From Natronomonas halophila (GTDB taxonomy: Archaea > Halobacteriota > Halobacteria > Halobacteriales > Haloarculaceae): a stretch of DNA of 64,000 bases. Within the stretch, counting starts at the first letter, position 1. Every line of letters begins with the position of its first letter. The position numbers were made by a program, and so were the translations under genes. Shown piece after piece: positions 17,989-24,923 of the stretch. The stretch spans positions 248,001 through 312,000 of the forward strand of contig NZ_CP058334.1 of the NCBI RefSeq assembly GCF_013391085.1, given 5' to 3'. The notes beneath the pieces are model-generated. The model saw nothing but the letters and a program-made list of their open reading frames with translations. It was not told the DNA's origin and ran no database searches.

Positions 17989-18024
17989 GACAGGCTATTT
18001 GCGCCCGGCGGCCGACGCTCCGGT

Positions 18025-18429
18025 ATGGACGACAGGGAACTGCTGGAAACGGCCCGCCAGGCCGTCGACGACTCGTATGCCCCCTACTCCGAGTACCGCG
18101 TCGGCGCAGCGCTCGAAACTGACGATGGGACCGTGTATACGGGCTGTAACATCGAGAACGCCAACTACTCCAACAGCATCCACGCCGAGGAACTGGCGCT
18201 CTCGAAGGCCATCGAAGCCGGCCATCGTTCCTTCGAGCGCATCGCCGTCAGCAGCAGCAAGCGCGACGGCATTACGCCCTGCGGGATGTGCAGGCAATCG
18301 CTGCGGGAGTTCTGCGATGACGACCTACGAGTCATCTGTGAGAACGAGGAAACCCCGGAGGCTAAACCGGTGGTGTACACCCTCGGCGAACTCATTCCGA
18401 ACACGATTTCCCCGGAGACGCTCGAATGA
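18025..18429 (+). CDS. cdd: Cytidine deaminase
   Basis: Zinc enzyme deaminating cytidine and deoxycytidine to uridines in pyrimidine salvage. It is 134 residues, the typical homotetrameric length. The zinc site is visible: His53 and Glu55 in HAEELA, and Cys86/Cys89 in PCGMCRQ. It overlaps the udp gene by 4 nt (ATGA), so product uridine can pass directly to the phosphorylase made from the same transcript. It shows no unusual features. Confidence 0.96.
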   Translation: MDDRELLETARQAVDDSYAPYSEYRVGAALETDDGTVYTGCNIENANYSNSIHAEELALSKAIEAGHRSFERIAVSSSKRDGITPCGMCRQSLREFCDDDLRVICENEETPEAKPVVYTLGELIPNTISPETLE

Positions 18430-19259
18430 CTGGGGATAGCGAAGACCCGAACGACGACCTCCAGTATCACATCGAACTGGCCGACGGCGACGTCGATGGG
18501 CCGGTCCTCCTGCCGGGGGACCCGGACCGCGTCGAGGTCATCGCAGACTACTGGGACGACTACGAGGAGCGAGCCCGCCACCGCGAATACCGGACGCTTT
18601 CGGGCGCCTACGACGGGGAGCCCGTCTCCGTCACATCCACGGGTATCGGCTCGCCGTCGACGGCCATCGCCGTCGAGGAACTCGCCCGCGTGGGCGCCGA
18701 GACGTTCATCCGCGTCGGCTCCTGCGGTGCGATTCAGCCGGAAGTCGACATCGGCGATTTGGTCATCACGACCGCTGCCGTCCGCCAAGAGGGCACCAGC
18801 GACGAATACGTCCGTGAGGACTACCCGGCGGCGGCCCACGACGAGGTCGTGACGGCACTGGTGACGGCGGCTGAACGTCTCGGCTACGACTACCACCTCG
18901 GCGTCACCTGTTCGACCGATTCCTTCTATGCCGGCCAGTCCCGGCCCGGATTCGAAGATTTCCGTGCCGCCGGCTCGGAGGAGCGAATCGAGGCGCTTCA
19001 GGAGGCCGGCGTGCTGAACTTCGAGATGGAGGCCAGCGCCATCATGACGCTGGCGAACATCTACGGCCTCCGTGCGGGAGCGGTCTGTACGGCCTACGCC
19101 AACCGCGTCACCGGCGAGTTCCGGACGGAGGGCGAGGGTCGGGCCGCCGAAACGGCATCGCTGGCAGCGTCGATTCTCGCGAAGATGGACCGAAAGAAGG
19201 CCGAATCCGGCGTCGACCACTGGCACGCCGGCCTGTCGATTCCCGAGGACGAGGCGTAG
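18426..19259 (+). CDS. udp: Uridine/nucleoside phosphorylase
   Basis: Phosphorolysis of uridine (or other nucleosides) to base and ribose-1-phosphate. It is 277 residues of the PNP/UDP family. The phosphate/ribose motifs are LLPGDPDRVEVIA near the start, and VTSTGIGSPSTAIAVEEL with FIRVGSCGAIQ further on. FEMEASAIMTLAN supplies the substrate glutamate-methionine-glutamate. It is co-translated with cdd. Substrate preference for uridine is inferred from this linkage. Confidence 0.9.
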   Translation: MTGDSEDPNDDLQYHIELADGDVDGPVLLPGDPDRVEVIADYWDDYEERARHREYRTLSGAYDGEPVSVTSTGIGSPSTAIAVEELARVGAETFIRVGSCGAIQPEVDIGDLVITTAAVRQEGTSDEYVREDYPAAAHDEVVTALVTAAERLGYDYHLGVTCSTDSFYAGQSRPGFEDFRAAGSEERIEALQEAGVLNFEMEASAIMTLANIYGLRAGAVCTAYANRVTGEFRTEGEGRAAETASLAASILAKMDRKKAESGVDHWHAGLSIPEDEA

Positions 19260-19260
19260 G

Positions 19261-19467
19261 TTAGAACTCGTACTCCCCGACGCCATCGGGGTAATCGGTG
19301 TCGTCCTTCTCCGGTCGGTCCGTCGGTCCGCGGGTTTCCGCCGCGCAGTCCGTGCAGAGCCCGGTTTCTCGGTCGTAGTGGTCCTCACAGACCAACTGCC
19401 CACAGCGGTCACACTGGTCCTCGATGCTGGCAGCCTCGCAGATTTCACAGAGCCCCGAGACGCTCAT
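19261..19467 (-). CDS. Small zinc-finger protein (68 aa)
   Basis: A 68-residue protein with three CxxC pairs and a histidine: CEIC, CDRC, CEDHY and CTDC. The spacing suggests a B-box- or treble-clef-like two-zinc fold. It starts MSVSGLCEICEAASI at 19467; an in-frame ATG 7 codons earlier (19488) is an alternative. Its last codons are two nt from the stop of udp on the opposite strand. The C-terminal third is acidic and lacks cysteines. Function is unknown; such zinc micro-proteins are common in haloarchaea. Confidence 0.8.
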   Translation of the reverse strand: MSVSGLCEICEAASIEDQCDRCGQLVCEDHYDRETGLCTDCAAETRGPTDRPEKDDTDYPDGVGEYEF

Positions 19468-19533
19468 GTCAGTCGATTGGACGGCCATCCGGATAAACCC
19501 CGAACTTACTTTCGGGGAGGCCCAACTGCGGGT

Positions 19534-20073
19534 GTGCAGCAAGACCGGCTCGTCTTCGGATTGACCGTCCTGTTTGCGGCCATGACCGCGCTCGTCGCCG
19601 CGTTGAGCCTGGTCCTCTGGGAGCCGGTACTCCTCGTGATGCTCGTGCCGCTGGTAGTGCTGACCTACGCGTTCTGGTATCGCTCGTCGGGCAAACTCCG
19701 GGAGCGAATCGCCCAGTCCGGAACGCGCTCCCGACGAGGGGCTGGCACAGAAACGGGCGGGTTCGGGGCGGGGCCACGAGAGGGGTTCGAGAGTGCCCGC
19801 GGACAGCGCGCTCGGGAGGCGTGGGAGCGACGACAGCGGCAACAGCGGGCCGGCGGTGCTGCCGACGGGGGCGGCCGCCGTGCCGGCCCGCAGCCGTCGC
19901 CCTCAATCAGCAAGGCGGAGGCGTATCGACGCCTCGGCCTCGACCCCGGGGCCGACGAAGCCACAGTCAAGCGGGCTTATCGCGAGAAGGTAAAGGAAGT
20001 CCATCCGGACCGCGGGGGCGACGAAGAAACCTTCAAGAAGGTAACTGAGGCTTACGAGACGCTGACCGAGTAG
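19534..20073 (+). CDS. Membrane-anchored DnaJ-domain protein
   Basis: A 179-residue protein with two closely spaced N-terminal membrane helices (about residues 5-50, rich in Leu/Val/Ala), a Gly/Arg/Gln-rich linker, and a C-terminal J domain (about 120-179). The J domain carries YRRLGLDPGADEATVKRAYR and the HPD tripeptide that stimulates Hsp70 ATPase. It probably recruits DnaK to the membrane. The start is a GTG at 19534, directly before the first helix; the frame upstream belongs to shadow sequence over udp. It has no zinc-finger or C-terminal DnaJ domains. Confidence 0.85.
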   Translation: MQQDRLVFGLTVLFAAMTALVAALSLVLWEPVLLVMLVPLVVLTYAFWYRSSGKLRERIAQSGTRSRRGAGTETGGFGAGPREGFESARGQRAREAWERRQRQQRAGGAADGGGRRAGPQPSPSISKAEAYRRLGLDPGADEATVKRAYREKVKEVHPDRGGDEETFKKVTEAYETLTE

Positions 20074-20076
20074 ACG

Positions 20077-20943
20077 CTAGTCGTCCTCGTCGAGGTAGTG
20101 GAGAACGCCGGCCACGTCCCGCTGGACGGTCGGGCTTTGCCATTCGTCGCCGAGGTCAGCGACGATGGCGCCGACGTCGTCCTCGTGTTCGTTCCGCTTT
20201 TCTCGCAGGAGGTCGACCCACTCGGGGAGCATCGCCTCGTAGCGGTCAAGTTCGGCAACGGCGTCGTCGCCGCCCGGGCCGACGTGGCCGTAGAGGTTCT
20301 TTTCGGGGTCGTAGGCCCGCAGGCGGTCGACCGTTTCGAGGTTCGCTTCGAGGTCGAAGCCCGGCGGGGGCGTCGTCGGTCGCATCGCGCCCGCGAGGTG
20401 CATCCCGGCAGCGTCGATGGAGAACATGGCCTCAGTTTTGGGGTCGTAGGCCGCGAAGTGATGGGGGGCGTGGCCCGGCGCGTCGATGAGTTCGAGTTCC
20501 CGGTCGCCGATATCGACGCGTTCGCCGTCGGCGACCGTGTGGCACCGGTCGGCGTCAAGGAGTTTCGGTTCACCGTAGGCGTTTTCGACACCCATCGCGC
20601 GGTCGACGCTCCGTTTGAGGCGCGCGAGTTGGTCGGGGTCCGTAATGTAGGGCAGGCCGCGCTCGTGGACGTGGAACTCGGCGTTCGGGAGTTCGGCGGC
20701 GAGGTGGCCGGCGCCGCCCGCGTGGTCGAGATGGACGTGGGTGACGAGGACGTGTTCGACCTCGGTTCGGTCGATGCCGATGCTGTCGAGGGCGTCGTAA
20801 ATCTTCTCGGGGGAGTTCGCCGACCCGGTGTCGACGATGGTCGGTTGGGGCGCGTCGATGACATAGAGGGTGAGCGCGCCGGGCGACCCCATGAGGTGTG
20901 GGTCGACGGTGTAGATGTCCCCGAGGGCGTGGGTGACTGCCAT
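20077..20943 (-). CDS. MBL-fold metallo-hydrolase
   Basis: A 288-residue metallo-beta-lactamase fold protein. The metal motif is THVHLDHAGG near residue 75, with further ligands in DAPGHAPHHF and GHVGPGGDD. Long C-terminal helices (LLREKRNEHEDDVGAIVADL) are typical for the archaeal group with an extra helical domain. The ATG at 20943 starts MAVTHALGDIYTV. The substrate is unknown. It converges with the J-domain gene (3 nt between ends) and is divergent from the phosphoglycolate phosphatase gene. Confidence 0.88.
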   Translation of the reverse strand: MAVTHALGDIYTVDPHLMGSPGALTLYVIDAPQPTIVDTGSANSPEKIYDALDSIGIDRTEVEHVLVTHVHLDHAGGAGHLAAELPNAEFHVHERGLPYITDPDQLARLKRSVDRAMGVENAYGEPKLLDADRCHTVADGERVDIGDRELELIDAPGHAPHHFAAYDPKTEAMFSIDAAGMHLAGAMRPTTPPPGFDLEANLETVDRLRAYDPEKNLYGHVGPGGDDAVAELDRYEAMLPEWVDLLREKRNEHEDDVGAIVADLGDEWQSPTVQRDVAGVLHYLDEDD

Positions 20944-20997
20944 ACGCCGCGGTACGACAGGCAGGGTTTTGATACCTGCGGCGTCCCGACTGTGAGT

Positions 20998-21675
20998 ATG
21001 CAGCCGCTGGCCGCCGACATCGACGGCACGCTCACACGGTCGGACAAGTCCATCGACCCGCGAATCTTCGATGCGATTCGGGAATGGGAGGCGCCGGTGG
21101 TCATCGCAACCGGCAAGTCGTTCCCCTATCCCGTCGGCCTCTGTGAATTTCTCGGGGTTCCGCTGAACGTTATCGCCGAAAACGGCGGTGCCGTCTACAT
21201 CGAGAAGGCCGACGAAGTCGTCTACAACGGCGACCCGGAAGGGGCGAAGGCGGTCGCGACCGAGTATATCGAGGCGGGCCACTCGCTTGGCTGGGGCGAG
21301 GTCGACATGGTCAACCGCTGGCGGGAGACGGAGGTCGCTGTCGCCCGCGACCAGCCGTTGAAGCCGCTGGAGCGAATCGCCGCCGACCACGGCATGGACG
21401 TGGTCGATACCGGCTACGCCTACCACGTCAAGGCGTCGGAAGTCGACAAGGCGACGGGGCTGAAAACCGCGGCCCGACTCTTGGACCTTTACCCGGAGGA
21501 GTTCGCCGCCGTCGGCGATTCGGAGAACGACGCCGAGATGTTCGAGGTCACGGGTCGGTCGTTCGCGGTGGCGAACGCCGATGAGACGGCGAAAGCGGCG
21601 GCCGACGAGACGACGGAGGCGAGTTTCGCCGACGGCTTTCTGGAGGCGCTGGAACGCCTCCGGGAAGAGACCTGA
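20998..21675 (+). CDS. Archaeal-type phosphoglycolate phosphatase (HAD)
   Basis: A 225-residue HAD family protein with the catalytic DID loop at Asp7/Asp9 (ADIDGTLTRSD) and the C2-type cap seen in the archaeal phosphoglycolate phosphatase/Cof-like group. The late motif GDSENDAEMF provides the magnesium ligands. It is expected to hydrolyse phosphoglycolate or a similar small phosphate ester. The ATG at 20998 gives a short leader. Specificity is from family resemblance only. Confidence 0.88.
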   Translation: MQPLAADIDGTLTRSDKSIDPRIFDAIREWEAPVVIATGKSFPYPVGLCEFLGVPLNVIAENGGAVYIEKADEVVYNGDPEGAKAVATEYIEAGHSLGWGEVDMVNRWRETEVAVARDQPLKPLERIAADHGMDVVDTGYAYHVKASEVDKATGLKTAARLLDLYPEEFAAVGDSENDAEMFEVTGRSFAVANADETAKAAADETTEASFADGFLEALERLREET

Positions 21676-21817
21676 TCACGACAGGCCGGGCTTCGGTTCG
21701 GACCCATCAAAGTGTTGGCCGGGCCATCCTGACAGCCGCTTGAACCATGAGTAACGTCGCCTACGGGGGATTCCCGGGGAAGGCTTTTATCGGTGTGGTT
21801 GTTATCCGCACACAGAA

Positions 21818-23476
21818 ATGAGCGCCGACCGGGCCGCGCTCCGTCAGGCCCTGGAGGAGGGCGAACGGGAGGGCGGCAGCGTCGAATTCAAAGAACGGCT
21901 CACACGCGGAACGCACCTTGCTGACGGACGTCTCGAATCCCTCGTCGCCCAGTTGCGACACCGCATCCTCTCGGGGGACGGCGAGGCGACCTACGTCGTC
22001 GGCGTCACCGACGACGGCGGTATCGCCGGTATCTCGCCGGAGGCCTTCTCCGAGTCGATGGACGTCCTCTCCCTTTTGGCCGAGGAGGCGGGCGCCCACA
22101 TCGAGGACGTCGAGACGTGGGGCGTCAGCTCCGACGGGACGGCCGCCAAACGGGGCGCCGGTCCAATCGACAGCAAGGCCGACGAGAACGGCCTTGTCGG
22201 CGTGGCGACGCTCAAAGAAGGCGCCGTCCTCGACGTCGACGACGACCACATCGTCGTCGGGACCGCCGGCCACGTCGACCACGGCAAATCCACGCTCGTC
22301 GGGTCGCTGGTGACCGGCGACCCCGACGACGGTCAGGGCGGGACGCGTGGCTTCCTCGACGTCCAGCCCCACGAGATGGAACGCGGCCTTTCGGCGGACC
22401 TCTCGTACGGCGTCTACGGCTTCGACGACGAGGGCGCAGTCCGGATGGACAACCCCCACCGAAAATCCGACCGGGCGCGGGTCGTCGAGGAGGCGGACCG
22501 ACTCGTCTCCTTTGTCGACACCGTGGGCCACGAACCGTGGCTCCGGACGACGATTCGCGGTCTCGTCGGGCAGAAACTCGATTACGGCCTGCTCGTCGTG
22601 GCGGCCGATGACGGCCCGACGAAGACGACACGCGAGCATCTCGGCATCCTGCTGGCGACCGAACTGCCGACCATCGTCGCGATTACGAAAGCCGACATGG
22701 TGAGCGACGAACGGGTCAGTGAGGTCGAACGCGAGGTCGAACGCCTGCTCCGGAACGCCGACAAGACGCCGCTGCCGGTCGAACGGCACGGCGTCGAGGC
22801 AGCCATCGAGGAGATAAACGAGCAGGTCGTTCCCGTGCTGACGACCAGTGCAGTGACGATGGAGGGCCTGCCCGTCCTCGACGAACTCTTCGAGCGCCTG
22901 CCGAAGACGAGCGCGACGGAGGGCGACTTCTCGATGTACATCGACCGCACCTACAGCGTGACCGGCGTCGGCCCCGTCGCTTCGGGGACTATTCGCTCCG
23001 GCAGCGTGCAGGCGGGCGACGAACTGCTCGTCGGGCCGCTGGCGGACGGCACGTTTCAGGAGGTCGAGGTCCGCTCCATCGAGATGCACTACCACCGGGT
23101 CGACGAGGCCTCGGCGGGCCGCATCGTCGGCATCGCCCTGAAGGGCATCAACGAGGCCGACCTCGACCGCGGGATGGTGCTGTTGCCGCGGGATGCGGAC
23201 CCCGACCCGGTCCGGGAGTTCGAAGCCGAGGTGATGGTCCTGAACCACCCGACCCGTATCGACGACGGCTACGAGCCGGTCGTCCACCTCGAAACCGTCA
23301 GCGAGACGGTGTCCATCCACCCGGAGGGCGGCCAACTGCTGCCGGGCGATTCCGGGATGGCGACGATTCGGTTCAAGTTCCACCCCTATCTCGTCGAGGA
23401 GGGCCAGCGGTTCGTCTTCCGCGAGGGCAGTTCGAAGGGCGTCGGCACGGTGACGGACGTCACGCCTGTCGAGTAA
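21818..23476 (+). CDS. GTPBP1-like translational GTPase family protein
   Basis: A 552-residue EF-1alpha/SelB-like GTPase. Residues 1 to about 140 are an N-terminal extension of the GTPBP1 group (SVEFKERLTRGTHLADGRLESLVAQL). The G1 loop GHVDHGKST follows at about 151-159, G3 as DTVGHE and G4 as TKAD. Two beta-barrel domains occupy the C-terminal part (TYSVTGVGPVASGTIRSG). Eukaryotic GTPBP1 acts in ribosome rescue and mRNA decay; a similar role here is inference. A CTTTTATCG box 27-30 nt upstream indicates a leaderless transcript. Confidence 0.88.
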   Translation: MSADRAALRQALEEGEREGGSVEFKERLTRGTHLADGRLESLVAQLRHRILSGDGEATYVVGVTDDGGIAGISPEAFSESMDVLSLLAEEAGAHIEDVETWGVSSDGTAAKRGAGPIDSKADENGLVGVATLKEGAVLDVDDDHIVVGTAGHVDHGKSTLVGSLVTGDPDDGQGGTRGFLDVQPHEMERGLSADLSYGVYGFDDEGAVRMDNPHRKSDRARVVEEADRLVSFVDTVGHEPWLRTTIRGLVGQKLDYGLLVVAADDGPTKTTREHLGILLATELPTIVAITKADMVSDERVSEVEREVERLLRNADKTPLPVERHGVEAAIEEINEQVVPVLTTSAVTMEGLPVLDELFERLPKTSATEGDFSMYIDRTYSVTGVGPVASGTIRSGSVQAGDELLVGPLADGTFQEVEVRSIEMHYHRVDEASAGRIVGIALKGINEADLDRGMVLLPRDADPDPVREFEAEVMVLNHPTRIDDGYEPVVHLETVSETVSIHPEGGQLLPGDSGMATIRFKFHPYLVEEGQRFVFREGSSKGVGTVTDVTPVE

Positions 23477-23570
23477 ACGCCGAGAAATCCCTTCCTGATT
23501 TTATTTTCTCGAAACGCGACTCGAAATCGGTGTTATCGGTTTTTATACGGAGGGTATCGTGGGTGATGTG

Positions 23571-23861
23571 ATGAACGCACACAGTTCGGTTCGCGTGGTA
23601 CTGGGGATTATGGTCGCCGTCGCGTTCCTCTTCGGGGGCGTCGCGTCGGCGTCGGCCTGTCAGGGATTACTCGACTGTGACGGCGATACGACGCTCGAAA
23701 CCGGCGAGGAGAAGGAGGACGTCTATCTCAGTCAGGGCGTCTCCGGCGACGCCGACAACGTGACGGACCCCGGTAACTTCACGACACGCCACGGCGCCCA
23801 CGTCTACGTCAACAGCGGTTACGTGAACGCCGGCGCGTCCGTCAGCGTCGAGAAGCCCTGA
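23571..23861 (+). CDS. Small secreted protein of unknown function
   Basis: A 96-residue protein with a clear Sec signal peptide (short charged start, hydrophobic VVLGIMVAVAFLFGGVA, then ASA). The mature part is about 65 residues with two cysteines (CQGLLDC) near the new N-terminus, an acidic segment and a Gly/Asn/Val-rich end. The start is the ATG at 23571; the TTTTTATACGG box about 26 nt upstream fits leaderless expression, and earlier in-frame GTGs lie too near the box. I recognise no family. Confidence 0.7.
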   Translation: MNAHSSVRVVLGIMVAVAFLFGGVASASACQGLLDCDGDTTLETGEEKEDVYLSQGVSGDADNVTDPGNFTTRHGAHVYVNSGYVNAGASVSVEKP

Positions 23862-23874
23862 AACGCCTCGGTTT

Positions 23875-24558
23875 TTATAAATCAGTAGCGGTCCGTTCGG
23901 AAAGCAGCGACGGGAACTCCGAAAGCGTCGAGAGGGTGTAATCCGGCTCCGGGTCGGCGGGTTCGTCGCTGTCGGGCACCCACACCGACCCGAGGCCGGC
24001 CGCCCGAGCGCCGGCGATATCCGACTGCAGGGAGTTGCCGACGTGGAGCGTCCGGTCGGGACTCGCGGACAGTTCCGATAGCGCCGTCTCGAACGGTTCG
24101 GGGTGTGGCTTGGCCGGCGCGTCGTAGCCGGCGTAGACGACCGTATCGAAGGCGTCATCCAGTCCGATGCCGGCGAGTTTCTGTGATTGCATCTCGGGCG
24201 CGCCGTTTGTCACGACGCCGACGGGCAGTCCCTCGACAGCCGACAGGGCCTCTTCGACGCCGGGGAGGGGTTCGACGTTGGCGTGGTCGCGTTCGGCAGC
24301 GTAGGCGCGTGCGACCGTGCGGCCGGTTTCGGGGTCTCGGCCCTTCGTCTCGGCGATGGCCGCGAAACACCGCTCGCGGAGGTCGGCCATCGAGTCGCTG
24401 TCGTCGACGAACTCGGGGTAACGGTCGTGGTACTCCGAGAGGGTGATGAAGGGGTCGTGGCCCGTCCGCTCGAAGGCCGCATCGAGGACGTCCGCGCCCG
24501 ACCGGCGATACCGGCAGAGCGTGTCGTCGATATCGAAGAGGACCGCGTCGAGTTGCAC
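23875..24558 (-). CDS. HAD-superfamily hydrolase
   Basis: A 227-residue HAD protein with FDIDDTLCRY (nucleophile Asp9, acid Asp11), a helical cap, GVVTNGAP as motif II, KPHPEPFETAL with the motif III lysine, and GNSLQSDIAGARAAG as motif IV. It resembles phosphoglycolate-phosphatase-like or YjjG-like phosphatases; the substrate is unknown. It converges with the secreted-protein gene and is divergent from the small copper-chaperone-like gene. Confidence 0.88.
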   Translation of the reverse strand: MQLDAVLFDIDDTLCRYRRSGADVLDAAFERTGHDPFITLSEYHDRYPEFVDDSDSMADLRERCFAAIAETKGRDPETGRTVARAYAAERDHANVEPLPGVEEALSAVEGLPVGVVTNGAPEMQSQKLAGIGLDDAFDTVVYAGYDAPAKPHPEPFETALSELSASPDRTLHVGNSLQSDIAGARAAGLGSVWVPDSDEPADPEPDYTLSTLSEFPSLLSERTATDL

Positions 24559-24635
24559 ACCCGGATTGAGGACTCAAGCGGCAAAACCGCTACGGGGGCG
24601 AAATCGCCTTTGGCGTTGAGGTCCAATCGGTAAAT

Positions 24636-24842
24636 ATGAGCCATCGAACGATTTCGGTCACCGACATGGCCTGTACCGGCTGTGAGGAGAACGTCGAGGA
24701 CGCCCTCGAAGCCCTTGACGGCATCTCGGCTGTGGAGGCCGACCACGAGGCGGATACCGTCGAAATCGAAGCCGACGACGGCGTCTCCGACGAGGAGGTC
24801 GCCGCAGCCATCGAGGACGCTGGCTACGAAGTGGCCGGGTGA
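24636..24842 (+). CDS. Heavy-metal-associated (CopZ-like) protein
   Basis: A 68-residue single HMA domain. MACTGC (Cys13, Cys16) provides the metal-binding CxxC in the loop after the first strand, followed by ENVEDALEALDGISAVEADH and a final EDAGYEV. It probably binds Cu(I) and delivers it to a P-type ATPase, which is not in the window. It is a stand-alone gene with a short spacer before the lhr helicase. Confidence 0.9.
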   Translation: MSHRTISVTDMACTGCEENVEDALEALDGISAVEADHEADTVEIEADDGVSDEEVAAAIEDAGYEVAG

Positions 24843-24923
24843 GCCGCCACCGCCGACGAGACGCCTGCGATTCTCACACGGGGGAGCGGTCCGCTTAATC
24901 CGCTGGGACACGAAACGAGGACA

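Noticed and set aside
21747-21821. A 24-codon frame overlapping the GTPBP1-like start by ATGA
   Set aside because: The TATA box of the GTPase lies inside it, so the main mRNA would begin after its start codon; no family features.
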